From: Chloroflexota bacterium
Lineage (GTDB): Bacteria; Chloroflexota; UBA6077; JACCZL01
DNA length: 64,000 nucleotides
Assembly (NCBI GenBank): GCA_020850535.1
Contig: JADZEM010000005.1
Location: 1-64,000, forward strand
Reading direction: 5' to 3'
Below are positions 25,103 through 34,296 of this stretch, piece by piece. Under the pieces are notes generated by a model, which saw nothing but the letters and a program-made list of their open reading frames with translations, had not been told where the DNA came from and did not search any database. How positions within the stretch are numbered: position 1 is the first letter of the stretch; each line of letters starts with the position of its first letter. Position numbers and translations under genes: made by a program.

Positions 25103-25840
25103 ATGGCCGACCAGTCGACCGCGGAACTCCTGGAAGAGATCTGTACGATTGACACCCCGACGATCACCAACGTCGTCGCCACCTACCCGAAGAACCCGCT
25201 CTGCCTCGGGCTGTACAACCCGTGGACGGAGAACTGGTACACCGACACCTCGATTCGGTGCATCTACCCGGGCATGAAGCCGGTCGCCGGCTACGCCGTC
25301 ACCTGCACCTACGGCCTGCCCGACCCGAACTTCTCCGGCCGGCTGTCGTTCAACGACGTGCTGGACGCGCTCGACGCCAGCCCGAAGCCGACCATCCTGA
25401 TCATCCAGCAGAAGTGGCCGCCGGAGCTGATGGCGAAGGCCGGTCTCGCCGGCGAGATGATGGTCACCCAGATGAAGATCGTCGGGACCGTCGGCATGCT
25501 CTCGAACGGCCCCTCGCGGGACGTCGATGCGATCCGCCGGATGGACTTTCAGCTGCTGCTGGGCGGCGTGACGGCCGGCCACGGCGAGATGGCGGTGCAG
25601 TCTGTGAACGTGCCGGTGTCGGTAGGCGGCATGGACGTCGCGCCAGGCGAGATCGTCCACATGGACGAGAACGGCGCGGTGAAGTTCCCGGCCCAGCACC
25701 TCGCGGCCGTCGTGGCGAACGCCAAGGCGACGCTGGAGAAGGAAGCCCAGCAGGTCGAGCGGTTCAAGACCGCGAAGACGGCAGCCGACCTGCGGGCGCT
25801 GTCGGCCGGCACCACCTACGGCGGCCCGGCCAAGAAGTAG
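25103..25840 (+). CDS. RraA-family protein (HMG/CHA aldolase-like)
   Basis: A 245-residue member of the RraA/dimethylmenaquinone methyltransferase-like fold. In this family characterised members are 4-hydroxy-4-methyl-2-oxoglutarate aldolases or oxaloacetate decarboxylases; RraA itself regulates RNase E. Seen are IDTPTITNVVATYP at the start, the GLAGEMMVTQMKIVGTVGM strand-helix, SNGPSRDVDAIRRMD with the conserved Arg-Asp pair, and VPVSVGGMDVAPGEIVHMD. The usual DG before the Arg is NG-P here, so enzyme activity may differ. It lies after the sulfatase fusion by 105 bases with its own GGAGG and is convergent with a methyltransferase. Confidence 0.82.
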   Translation: MADQSTAELLEEICTIDTPTITNVVATYPKNPLCLGLYNPWTENWYTDTSIRCIYPGMKPVAGYAVTCTYGLPDPNFSGRLSFNDVLDALDASPKPTILIIQQKWPPELMAKAGLAGEMMVTQMKIVGTVGMLSNGPSRDVDAIRRMDFQLLLGGVTAGHGEMAVQSVNVPVSVGGMDVAPGEIVHMDENGAVKFPAQHLAAVVANAKATLEKEAQQVERFKTAKTAADLRALSAGTTYGGPAKK

Positions 25841-25848
25841 AGACCGTG

Positions 25849-25893
25849 CCCCCTGTCTCGCCCACCCCGGCGCGGAGAGGGGGAGACAGGGGG
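25849..25893. terminator. bidirectional hairpin between convergent genes
   Basis: ccccctgtctc (25849-25859) and gagacaggggg (25883-25893) pair perfectly, with a second inner pairing possible. It fills the short gap between the stops of the RraA-like gene (25840) and the methyltransferase (25909). Confidence 0.7.
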
Positions 25894-25908
25894 TGCGGAG
25901 GCGATGGA

Positions 25909-27012
25909 TCACGGGCGCAGCAGGTAGAACCGCCAGAAGTCGTGCTCGATGGGCGCGACCTCGACCTCTGAGAAGCCGGCTTGCATGGCGTAGCGGCGCA
26001 GCGTCTCCGGCCGCATAACGGTGCCGGTGGCCGCCTCGTCGGACTCGGCCAGGGTGGCCGGCAGGCAGTGAATCGCGCTGAAGCCGTAGTTCAGCCGATC
26101 GATCGGCCCGGCCGGCGCCTCGAACGCCTCGGCGACGTTCTCGTCGGCCACCAGCACCACGCCACCGGGCGCCAGCAGCTCGCGCATCTGGCTCAGCGCC
26201 GCCACCGGGCGGCCCATGTCATGGATCGTCTCGAACGCGGTGACGAGGTCGTAGCGGCCCTGGATGTGCGGGCTGGAGGCGTCGCGGACCAGGAACGAGA
26301 CCCGGTCGGAGATGCCGGCCATCGCCGCCTTCTCCTGGGCCGTGTCGATGGACGCCCGATCGGCGTCGAACCCGTGGATGATGGCGTTCGGATAGGCCCG
26401 TGCCAGGGCCAGCGTCGAGTTGCCGGTGCCGCAGCCGGCGTCGAGGATGCGCGCGGCCGGAGCGGCGTGCAGGCGGGCATGCAGGTCAGGGATGCTCGGC
26501 AGCCAATCCTGCCCGAGCAGATTGTCGAACATCGGGCGGTTCATCTCGGCGATGCCCTCACGGGTATCCGCACCGAAGTCCGGGTAGGGGACGCCCGCGC
26601 CGGTCCGGTACGCGTCGAGGACGGCTGAGAGCGGGGAGGCCGCGCCCACGGTCAGCCGGATCAGGCCAGCGAGGCAGTTGAGGCTGTTGCGGTCGGTCAG
26701 CACCTCGCGGTGGCCCTCCGGCAAGGTGAAGCGCCGGTCGTCGGCGGATGCGGCAGCGTCGGCGGCAGACAGGATGCCGCTGGCCGCCTGCTGCTCCAGC
26801 CACTCACGGATGGAGCGCTCGTGGGTGCCGGTGCGGGCTGCCAGCTCGGCAGCCGTCATGCCGCCACCCATGGCCAGGGCGTCGTACAGCCCGAGTCTGT
26901 CGCCGATGTAGCAGGTGACGACATCCATCGTGCCGAGGACCGCGTCGAAGAGTCGTTCAACGAGCGCGTCACGCTCGGCGGTGATCTGCTCGTTGCCGGC
27001 GGCCAGTGCCAT
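25909..27012 (-). CDS. class I SAM-dependent methyltransferase with N-terminal winged helix
   Basis: A 367-residue methyltransferase. The first ~90 residues hold a winged-helix-like dimerisation part (RLGLYDALAMGGGMTAAELA and TGTHERSIREWLEQQ), as in O-methyltransferases of the RdmB/Rv2258c type. The Rossmann core shows ILDAGCGTGNSTLALA for SAM, GFDADRASIDTA, and ETIHDMGRPVAAL. AAGGAG eight bases before the ATG at 27012 supports this start. The substrate is unknown; Rv2258c-like proteins are widespread in actinobacteria and Chloroflexota with no assigned role. It is a single-gene unit. Confidence 0.85.
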   Translation of the reverse strand: MALAAGNEQITAERDALVERLFDAVLGTMDVVTCYIGDRLGLYDALAMGGGMTAAELAARTGTHERSIREWLEQQAASGILSAADAAASADDRRFTLPEGHREVLTDRNSLNCLAGLIRLTVGAASPLSAVLDAYRTGAGVPYPDFGADTREGIAEMNRPMFDNLLGQDWLPSIPDLHARLHAAPAARILDAGCGTGNSTLALARAYPNAIIHGFDADRASIDTAQEKAAMAGISDRVSFLVRDASSPHIQGRYDLVTAFETIHDMGRPVAALSQMRELLAPGGVVLVADENVAEAFEAPAGPIDRLNYGFSAIHCLPATLAESDEAATGTVMRPETLRRYAMQAGFSEVEVAPIEHDFWRFYLLRP

Positions 27013-27169
27013 CTGGAAATCTCCTTGCCTCATGAGCCGGTCGCACAGGCAGCGCCGGCATCGTCGCAGGATCCAGTCTGGCACAAGCCGTCATGACGCA
27101 ACTATCCCCGGCCACACCCGGACGGCGTGCTGCTGGGGACAGTGCAGGAGTCTGTGCGGCGACTCGGAC

Positions 27170-27400
27170 CTACGGACGGGGCGCGCGCTCGTCGTCGGGA
27201 AGCTCAGGGACGACGATCTCCTCGGGCGGCACGATGACGACCTGCCCATCACGCCAGATGGCGATGGATTCGCCGAGAAGCTTGTGCCGGCGCGGCGCAT
27301 CACGAATTCCGTGATCCATAGCTGCCTTCACCTTCCCTGGTGTCGTGAAGACTGCGGCAATGTCGTCCTCGTCGCTACGCCGAGGGTTGTCAATGCTCAT
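27170..27400 (-). CDS. small partner protein of a zeta-like toxin gene
   Basis: A 76-residue acidic protein from ATG at 27400: SIDNPRRSDEDDIAAVFTTP, a helix, then IAIWRDGQVVIVPPEEIVV and an acidic Pro-rich end. Its start overlaps the stop of the upstream zeta-like gene by four bases (ATGA), so the two were translationally coupled. The IWRDGQVV beta segment and the size suit an antitoxin or a small regulator, but no family is recognised, and the function is inferred from position only. If the toxin is dead, this gene may be a relic. Confidence 0.6.
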   Translation of the reverse strand: MSIDNPRRSDEDDIAAVFTTPGKVKAAMDHGIRDAPRRHKLLGESIAIWRDGQVVIVPPEEIVVPELPDDERAPRP

Positions 27401-27974
27401 GTACGCCCCTGTTGCCGCATCAGGTTCCACATCTGGAGATCGTGAACAACGTCGGTGTGCAGTCCACGCCCTTCGGCCACGCGCCGAGCCTCGCTTCCCC
27501 CGGCATGTTCGTACACTTGCCAGTCGTCCGCCAAGCTCTGATAGAGACTGAAGAGATTTTGCAGACCGCGGGCGTACCGACGCCGCACAACCTCCTCATC
27601 GACAACGTGTCCACCGGAGCGACGGCACGCATGCACCCGCTGGACACAGAGGTCTGCGCTTGGCAACCACACATACACCAGTTCGACCCGGTAGCCAGAT
27701 CGCCGCGGTCCTCGGAGGAAAGGGGCGAATGAGCGGCTGGCGAGCGTCGTCTCAAAGGCGAAATCCGCGCGCTGGGTCGCCAGCTCATCAAGCCGTTGCA
27801 GCATGATTCTACCTGCCAGCATGGCGACGCTCTCGGAGTCGAACGCTGAAAGGCCTCTGTCAATCGTATCCGCGTTGACGAACGCGCCGATGGCAAGCAT
27901 TCAGCCACGACGGTAGGGGCGGCGGTCGACTTGCCGGCCCCGTTCGGGCCAGCCAGGATCACGACGGTCGGCAT
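27397..27974 (-). pseudogene. zeta-toxin-like P-loop kinase gene with one frameshift
   Basis: The first frame starts at ATG 27974 and reads PTVVILAGPNGAGKSTAAPT, the Walker A of zeta-type kinases, up to VVAEC. The expected continuation, LAIGAFVNADTIDRGLSAFD with FAFETTLASRSF and then YVWLPSADLCVQRV, lies in another frame (from about 27900 to the stop at 27397). One base is missing between GAATG and CTTGCC near 27896-27903. Joined, the protein would have about 191 residues, normal for this UDP-N-acetylglucosamine kinase-like or AAA family. An ATG at 27900 could start the second part alone, but without the P-loop it would not be active. Overlaps the small partner gene by four bases. Confidence 0.68.
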
Positions 27975-28124
27975 GACCTGAGTGTAGCCCACACTGGCGA
28001 ACCAGCACGGCAGAGTCGCGACAGCAGCCGCACTCCTCGACGGTCAGCCTGTGGCATGACAGAACGGACGGACGGCCCGCTCGCTCGTTCGTTCGTCTGG
28101 CGGGGAGTCGCCGCGATCACCACC

Positions 28125-28621
28125 ATGCAGATGTTGCCTCAGCATTCCGTGCCGCCTGGGACCGTGCGCCGTCGCCTGCTGTTGCTGTTTCTGGCGGTCG
28201 TTCTGGCCGTTCCGATGACCTGGCAGCCGGTTCCGGCGCTCGCGCAGGGCCAGGGGGACCACGGTCTGCAAGGTGGCTGGGTCGTGGACGACAGCGGCAA
28301 CGTCGCCTTCTACTACACGGTGTACAACCAGCTGCCAGCTGCCCCTGATGCGCCAGGCCAGAGCCGGCTGGGTCCGCATCAACTTCCGCCTCGGGGCCTG
28401 CTATCCGAACTGGACCAGTACGAACTGCAACGGGCAGACGGCGCCTCAGGCGTACGACCGTGTCGGGCACGGTCACGATGCAGCTCTGGGTACGTCACAT
28501 CGGCGGCGGCTTCGCCACGGCGCAGCTCGCGGTAGCGGACCGCCGCGGCGACTGGCAGACGATGGTCGGCGGCGGCCCCCGGGCGGGGTTCCAGCTCGCC
28601 ACGACGCACCGCGCACGGTGA
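28125..28621 (+). pseudogene. decayed exported glycosidase-like protein
   Basis: Three frames are needed. Frame one has a signal peptide (RRRLLLLFLAVVLAVPMTW to ALAQGQG) and GDHGLQGGWVVDDSGNVAFY. Near 28335-28345 the frame changes and MRQARAGWVRINFRLGACYP follows, a segment typical of the start of clan-A glycosidase barrels, up to QTAPQAYDRV. At about 28460 a third frame begins, TVSGTVTMQLWVRHIGGGFA and then VADRRGDWQTMVGGG, a beta-sandwich-like C-terminal end with a stop at 28619-28621. The middle of the barrel is missing, so a large deletion and at least one frameshift have destroyed the gene. Confidence 0.55.
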
Positions 28622-28762
28622 ACGTTTGGGAAATACGTCCACCGGGCCGTCACATGCCATCCCAGAAGCGGCGGGCGGGCCGTTTGATCGTGTGACTGGT
28701 GCTCTGGGGAGAGGTACTGGCTGGGCAGAGTGGGATTGCCCGAGGCGGAGGCTGGTGCTCCC

Positions 28763-31240
28763 ATGGGTCAGATTGGTCAGAACGTACGATCGATGGCCAC
28801 GGCTGTGTCACGACGATGCTGCATCGTGCGTATCTGCCGCAGCCTCGTGTTTCTCGCCTGGTACAGCGAGCGCATCGGGCTGACCGCGCGCTTCGGGCTG
28901 GTCGGACTGCTGGTATCGGTCGGCGTCGCGTTTGCGTGTGCCGCGATCATCGAAGATCAGCTGACCGACCACATCCTTCAGTTGACCGTCGAGCGGGCTG
29001 TCGATCAGGTGCAGCTTGGCGCGACCGGCCACATCAGCCTGACCGACTTCGAGCCGCCCTACACCGAGGAGCGCCTCAGGTCGCTCGCCACACGCCTCGA
29101 TCCGTACCTCGGGAAGATGCTCAGCAGCCAGCGCGGCGTCCTCCGTCTGCACGTCTTCGCGCCCGACGGCACGGTGCTGTACTCCGACCTGGAGTCCAAG
29201 CGCGGCATGCGGCAACCGCTTGAGAGCGGGTCGCCCATCAGCCTGGCGCTGCAGGGCGTGACGTCGAGCAAGCACACGACACTGTCCGCGGAGGAGAATG
29301 CCGACCTTCGAGCGCGCTATGACGCCGCCGTGGAAGTCTACGTGCCCATCAGAGTCGCCAACCGCATCGTTGGCGCATACCAGCTCTACGTGGATATCAC
29401 GCCAATTCGGCCGATTCGCCTGCTCGTGTGGACCACGGTGTTGGGTGGCTTCGGCGTGTTGTTCCTGTCGCTCTTTCTGATCGTGCGTGGCGCGGCGAAC
29501 GTCATCCGCCGCCAGCAAACCCAGCACGAAGACCTGATCCACCAGAACGAGCGACGCCTGCGCTCACTCGTCGGCCACACGTCGGATGTCGTCGCCGTGC
29601 TCGACGCGAGCGGCTATATCACCTTCGTCAGTCAGCCGGCCGAGCGCGCCTGGGGCTGTCAACCCGATGCGCTCATCGGCACGGCGCTGGCCGAGCACCT
29701 CCACGACGAGGACCGCGCGGCGCTGTACGTTCTGCTCGATCAGGTGATCGACGAGCCCGGCGCAACCATCACCAGCGAGCTGCGCCTGATCCACGGCACC
29801 GGCGAGTGGCTCGACTTCGAGGTGGTAGCCACGAACGTGCTGGACGATCCTTCCGTCTCCGGCATCGTCGTCGCGTTCCACGACGTGACAGACCGCAAGG
29901 CGTTCGAGCGCGACCTCCAGCAGCTCGCCTTCCACGACATGCTGACGGGCCTGCCGAATCGTGCGCTCTTCCACGACCGGCTCGGACGCGCTCTCGCACG
30001 CGCCGACCGCCGCCACCGCTCGATCGCCGTGATGTTCCTCGATCTCGACAATTTCAAGGTCGTCAACGACAGCCTCGGGCACGACATCGGGGATCGCCTG
30101 CTGGTCGAGGTGGCCAACCGTCTGCGCGACTGCCTGCGCGAGGAGGACACGGCAGCCCGTCTCGGCGGCGACGAGCTGGCTGTGCTCTTCGAGGAGATCA
30201 GCGACGAGAGCGCGGTCGTGGACGTGGCCGAGCGCATCAGCGCGACGATGCGCGAGCCGATCGCCATCGAGGGGCGCTCACTGGTCGTCACGTTCAGTAT
30301 CGGCATCGCCCTGAGCGTCCCTGGACGGGACCGCCCCGACACGTTGCTGCGTAACGCCGACCTGGCGATGTACGGGGCGAAGGCGAACGGGAAGGCCCGC
30401 GTTCAGGTCTTCGACCCGACCATGACCACGAGCGCCATCGAGCGAATGGAGCTGGAGACGGATTTGCGCTCGGCGTTGGGGGCCGGCGAGCTACGTCTGG
30501 TGTATCAGCCGATTGTCTGCCTTGCCAGCGAGAACCTGCTCGGCTTCGAGGCGCTCCTGCGCTGGGACCACCCGACGCGCGGCCCGATCTCGCCATCGCA
30601 GTTCGTGCCGATTGCCGAGGAGACCGGGCTGATCGTCGAGGTTGGCTCGTGGGTGCTGCGCGAGGCCTGCCTGCGGGCGCGCTCCTGGCACCTGCACTAC
30701 AAGAACTCGTCCTCGCTGACGATGAGCGTCAACCTGTCGGCGCGCCAGTTCCTTCAGCCTGACCTTGTGGAGATGGTCGCACAGGTGCTGGCTGAGACCG
30801 AGCTGGAGCCGTCCCGCCTGAAGCTGGAGATCACCGAGACGGTGCTGATGCAGGACATCGACGGCGCAGTGGAAAAGCTCGCGCGGCTCAAGGAGCTGGG
30901 CGTCCACCTCGCCATCGACGACTTCGGAACCGGCTACTCGTCGCTCAGCTATCTGAAGCGCTTCCCGGTTGATACGCTCAAGATCGACCGCTCGTTCGTG
31001 GGCGGGCTCGGCGAGGATGCGAACGACACGGCGATTGTGCGGAGCGTCGTGGCACTGGCGAGGAGCCTCAATCTCGACGTGACCGGCGAGGGCGTCGAGA
31101 CCGAGGACCAGCTCTCGCTGCTGCGGGCGCTCGGGTGCCAGCTCGGCCAGGGGTACCTGTTCGCCAAGCCGCTGCCCGAGCACGATGTCGAGCGTCTCCT
31201 GGCCGAGCGCGGCACGAACACGAAGACGAACGCGGCCTGA
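28763..31240 (+). CDS. membrane PAS-GGDEF-EAL cyclic di-GMP protein
   Basis: An 825-residue signalling protein for making and/or breaking c-di-GMP. Helix 1 (about 42-62), an extracellular sensor (about 65-215), helix 2 (219-241), PAS (about 265-385, with VAFHDVTDRKAFERD at its end), GGDEF (about 390-560) and EAL (about 570-815). The cyclase motif is GGDEL at about 467 in place of GGDEF, with an intact inhibitory site REED five residues before it. The EAL part has FEALLRW, SVNLSARQF, ITETVLM and AIDDFGTGYSSLSYLKRF, so the phosphodiesterase residues look complete. Start is uncertain: ATG at 28763 has GGAGG 12 bases upstream; 28793 is an alternative. It is followed by a tandem repeat. Confidence 0.92.
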   Translation: MGQIGQNVRSMATAVSRRCCIVRICRSLVFLAWYSERIGLTARFGLVGLLVSVGVAFACAAIIEDQLTDHILQLTVERAVDQVQLGATGHISLTDFEPPYTEERLRSLATRLDPYLGKMLSSQRGVLRLHVFAPDGTVLYSDLESKRGMRQPLESGSPISLALQGVTSSKHTTLSAEENADLRARYDAAVEVYVPIRVANRIVGAYQLYVDITPIRPIRLLVWTTVLGGFGVLFLSLFLIVRGAANVIRRQQTQHEDLIHQNERRLRSLVGHTSDVVAVLDASGYITFVSQPAERAWGCQPDALIGTALAEHLHDEDRAALYVLLDQVIDEPGATITSELRLIHGTGEWLDFEVVATNVLDDPSVSGIVVAFHDVTDRKAFERDLQQLAFHDMLTGLPNRALFHDRLGRALARADRRHRSIAVMFLDLDNFKVVNDSLGHDIGDRLLVEVANRLRDCLREEDTAARLGGDELAVLFEEISDESAVVDVAERISATMREPIAIEGRSLVVTFSIGIALSVPGRDRPDTLLRNADLAMYGAKANGKARVQVFDPTMTTSAIERMELETDLRSALGAGELRLVYQPIVCLASENLLGFEALLRWDHPTRGPISPSQFVPIAEETGLIVEVGSWVLREACLRARSWHLHYKNSSSLTMSVNLSARQFLQPDLVEMVAQVLAETELEPSRLKLEITETVLMQDIDGAVEKLARLKELGVHLAIDDFGTGYSSLSYLKRFPVDTLKIDRSFVGGLGEDANDTAIVRSVVALARSLNLDVTGEGVETEDQLSLLRALGCQLGQGYLFAKPLPEHDVERLLAERGTNTKTNAA

Positions 31241-31311
31241 CCACCGGCCTGACCTGACCACCGGCCTGACCTGACCACTGGCCTCACCGCTGGCCTGTCC
31301 ACTGGCCTGAC
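31237..31311. repeat. degenerating 17-bp tandem repeat at a gene end
   Basis: ctgaccaccggcctgac occurs at 31237-31253 and 31254-31270, then decays into partial copies (ctgaccactggcct and related) up to about 31311. The first unit contains the stop codon of the GGDEF-EAL gene. Confidence 0.85.
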
Positions 31312-31334
31312 CGCCCCGCTCCGCGGGTCGCCGT

Positions 31335-31718
31335 TCAGGCAATGGCGATCGCGTCCACCTGGAGCCTCGCACCGCCACCCGGCAGCGCCGCCACGCCGAC
31401 CGTCGAGCGGGCCGGCAGCGTACCCGTGAAAAACTCGGCGTAGACGGCGTTCACCGCCGCGAAGTCGGCGACGTCTGTCAGGAAGATCGTCGTCTTGACG
31501 ACCCGGTCCATCGACGAGCCGGCCGCCTCGACGATCGCCTTGATGTTTTCGAAGACGCGGCGGGCCTGGGCAGCGGCGTCGCCCTCCACCAGCATATTGG
31601 TGGCCGGGTCGAGCGGCATCTGTCCGGCGACGTAGATGGTGTCGCCGACGCGCACGGCCTGGTTGTACGGGCCACGTGGGATCGGCGCGGACGCGGTCTT
31701 GACGGGCTGCAAGTCCAT
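31335..31718 (-). CDS. RidA-family reactive imine/enamine deaminase
   Basis: A 127-residue protein of the RidA/YjgF/UK114 family, trimeric cytosolic enzymes that hydrolyse reactive 2-aminoacrylate-type imines. Seen are GPYNQAVRVGDTIYVAGQMP, the helix VFENIKAIVEAAGSSMDRVV with KTTIFLTDVADF, and the Arg of LPARSTVGVAALPGGGARLQ, which holds the substrate carboxylate. GAGGAG lies seven bases before the ATG. The usual conserved Glu near the C-terminus (VEIEAIA) is replaced by LQVDAIAIA with Asp. Divergent from the molybdenum hydroxylase gene. Confidence 0.92.
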   Translation of the reverse strand: MDLQPVKTASAPIPRGPYNQAVRVGDTIYVAGQMPLDPATNMLVEGDAAAQARRVFENIKAIVEAAGSSMDRVVKTTIFLTDVADFAAVNAVYAEFFTGTLPARSTVGVAALPGGGARLQVDAIAIA

Positions 31719-31965
31719 CAGGTGCTCCTCGTGTCGGGCTGTGTAGAGGCTGTGAGGAGATGGTACGACGGAACCCCTCGCCACGTATGCGGGCGAGGGG
31801 CCGGTGCCAGGGGCCATTCCGCAACGGAACTCGCGGCTCCTGGTACAGTTCGGGTGGTCGGCGCCACCGGCGCCGACTTCTTGTATCCCGCGCAATCTTC
31901 TTCTGGCCTTCTGGGCGCACTCGGCCGTCCAGCATCGACCGGAAACGCCCCAGGAGGCGACTAGC

Positions 31966-34296
31966 GTGGCGGCAGAGCGGTTCTTCGGCAAGCGCATCAA
32001 GCGGTTCGAGGATCCCCGGTTGCTGGTTGGCGGCGGATCGTTCCTCGAAGACCTGACTGAGCCGGCCATGTTGCACGCAGCGTTCGTCCGCAGCCCGTAC
32101 CCGCATGCCGAGATTCGCGAGATCCCGACCGACGCCGCGATGGTCCCGGGCGTCATCGGCGCGTTCACCGCCGCCGACTTCGCCCTGCGGCCCACGCCCA
32201 CGGTGATCCCGCACCCGGCCTACCGACCCTGCAGCCAGCTTCCGCTGGCGCAGGACACCGTCCGTTTCGTCGGCGAGCCGATCGCCGTCGTCGTCGCAAG
32301 CAGCCGCTACGAGGCCGAGGACGGCGCAGCGGCCCTCACCGCCGAGCTGGATCTTGAGCCGCTGGACCCGGTCCCGAACGTCGATGCCGCGCTGGCAGCC
32401 GATGCGCCGGTCCTCCACCAGTCGCTCGGAGAGAACCTCGCCGCGATCTTTGACGTGTCGGTTGGCGACGTGGACGCCGCGTTCGCACGGGCGGCGCACG
32501 TCGTCAAGGGGCATTTCACGGTCCAGCGGTACACGGGCACCCCCATCGAGACGCGGGGCGTCCTGGCGAAGATGGAGGCGATCACCGGTCGCTATCTCAT
32601 CTGGAGCAGTACCCAGTGGCCGCACACGGTCCGCTCGGCGCTGGCGCAGTCGCTCGGCGTTCCCGAGCACAAGGTGCGGGTCATCGCGCCAGACCTGGGC
32701 GGCGGCTTCGGCGTGAAGCAGGATATCTACCCCGAGGAGACCGTCATCCCACTGGTGGCCGAGCGGCTGGGCCGGCCGGTCCGCTGGATCGAGACCCGCC
32801 GCGAGCACTTCGTCTGTACAGCCCACTCCCGCGAGCAGGATCACGAGGTCGAGCTGGCGCTGGACGAGCAGGGCGTGGTCGTCGGGCTGCGGGCGCTGGT
32901 GACGGCGGACCTGGGGGCCTACACGCGCGGGCTTGGGGTGCTCTGCCCGTCGATCACGGGCGGATCGCTGCTCGGGCCGTACCGCATCCAGCACTACCAG
33001 GCCACGATCCGCTGTGCGCTCACGAACAAGGCCCCGGCCGGCGCCTACCGGGGAGCCGGCGGCCCGGAGGCGGTCTTCGCACTCGAACGGACGATGGACA
33101 CCGCCGCCCGTCAGCTGGGCATCGATCCGGCCGAGCTGCGGCGGCGCAACTTCATCCAGCCGGACGAGTTCCCCTGGAAGACCGGCCTCGGCTCGGCCCA
33201 GGTGCCCATCGTCTACGACAGCGGCGAGTACGAGCAGGGGCTGGACCGCGCCCTCGAGCTTGCCGACTACCCGGGCTGGCGAGCGAAGCAGGCGGCGGCC
33301 CGCAAAGAGGGCCGCTACCTGGGGATCGGCGTCTCAAGCTTCGTGCTGCTGGGGGGGCTGGGGCCGTTCGAGAGCGCCGAGGTGCGCGTGGACGCCAGCG
33401 GCGACATCGTGGTCGCGACGGGCGCGCACGCGCACGGCCAGGGCACTGACACGGCCCTGGCGCAGATCGTGGCCGACGAGCTGACGACGACGCCGGACCG
33501 GGTGACCGTCGCACACGGCGATACGGACCAGATCCCGTACGGCGTGGGCACCTACGCCAGCCGCAACGCCGTGATGGCGGGCGGCGCGGTGACGGTCGCG
33601 GCCCGGCAGGTCCGGGCGAAGGCGCAGAAGCTCGCGGCCTACCTGCTGGAGGTCACTGAGGCCGACCTGGAGCTGGACGATAGCGCGTTCCAGGTGATCG
33701 GTGCGCCCGAGCGGAAGGTCACGCTCGGCGCGCTGGCGGCGGCGGCCTCGCCGTGGGCCACCCTGCCGGAGGGCATCGAGCCGGACCTCTTCGCGCGGCA
33801 CTACTTCCAGGCGCCGCTGCCGACGTTCGCCAGCGGCACCCACGTGGCGGTGGTGGAGGTCGACGGCGACTCCGGCGAGGTCACGATCCTGGACTACGTC
33901 TCCGTCAACGACGCCGGCCCGCGCATCAACCCGACCGTGGTGGACGGGCAGATCCAGGGCGGCATCGCGCAGGGGCTGGGCGGCGCGATGATGGAGGAGA
34001 TCTACTACGACGAGACGGCCCAGCCGCTCGGCTCGTTCCTGGACTACGCGGTCCCGCGCGCCACGGACATGCCGGACGTGCGCCAGGATCACCTGGAGAC
34101 GCCCTCGCCGCTCAACCCGCTCGGCGTGAAGGGGCTTGGCGAGAGCGGGACTCTAGCTCCCCCCGCCGTGCTCTCGGCCGCGGTGGAGGACGCGCTCGCG
34201 CCGCTGGGCGTCGAGGTGAAGCGGACGCCGCTGACGGCGGGGAACGTCTGGCGGATGATCCAGCAGGCGAAGGCCTCACGCCCGGAGCGGGGATGA
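31966..34296 (+). CDS. xanthine dehydrogenase-family molybdopterin subunit
   Basis: The 776-residue catalytic large subunit of a molybdenum hydroxylase. The a/b hammerhead domain (about 1-130) starts FFGKRIKRFEDPRLLVGGGS. The cofactor domain has GGGFGVKQ (about 244), APAGAYRGAGGPEAVF (about 355-370) and the catalytic Glu726 in GVKGLGESG. The AYRGAGG loop differs from the CSFR loop of true CO dehydrogenase, so it belongs to the form II/other group with an unknown substrate. GTG at 31966 follows AGGAGG. No iron-sulfur small subunit or FAD medium subunit is adjacent, which is odd for a heterotrimeric enzyme. It overlaps the SDR gene by four bases. Confidence 0.9.
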   Translation: MAAERFFGKRIKRFEDPRLLVGGGSFLEDLTEPAMLHAAFVRSPYPHAEIREIPTDAAMVPGVIGAFTAADFALRPTPTVIPHPAYRPCSQLPLAQDTVRFVGEPIAVVVASSRYEAEDGAAALTAELDLEPLDPVPNVDAALAADAPVLHQSLGENLAAIFDVSVGDVDAAFARAAHVVKGHFTVQRYTGTPIETRGVLAKMEAITGRYLIWSSTQWPHTVRSALAQSLGVPEHKVRVIAPDLGGGFGVKQDIYPEETVIPLVAERLGRPVRWIETRREHFVCTAHSREQDHEVELALDEQGVVVGLRALVTADLGAYTRGLGVLCPSITGGSLLGPYRIQHYQATIRCALTNKAPAGAYRGAGGPEAVFALERTMDTAARQLGIDPAELRRRNFIQPDEFPWKTGLGSAQVPIVYDSGEYEQGLDRALELADYPGWRAKQAAARKEGRYLGIGVSSFVLLGGLGPFESAEVRVDASGDIVVATGAHAHGQGTDTALAQIVADELTTTPDRVTVAHGDTDQIPYGVGTYASRNAVMAGGAVTVAARQVRAKAQKLAAYLLEVTEADLELDDSAFQVIGAPERKVTLGALAAAASPWATLPEGIEPDLFARHYFQAPLPTFASGTHVAVVEVDGDSGEVTILDYVSVNDAGPRINPTVVDGQIQGGIAQGLGGAMMEEIYYDETAQPLGSFLDYAVPRATDMPDVRQDHLETPSPLNPLGVKGLGESGTLAPPAVLSAAVEDALAPLGVEVKRTPLTAGNVWRMIQQAKASRPERG

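Noticed and set aside
30949-32994. 681-codon minus-strand frame spanning the EAL end and hydroxylase start
   Set aside because: Only its part overlapping 31335-31718 is near a real gene, and that gene uses a different frame; the rest is shadow coding.
31966-34296. Carbon monoxide dehydrogenase CoxL
   Set aside because: The active-site loop reads AYRGAGG, not the CSFR loop of true form I enzymes, and the coxM and coxS genes are absent.
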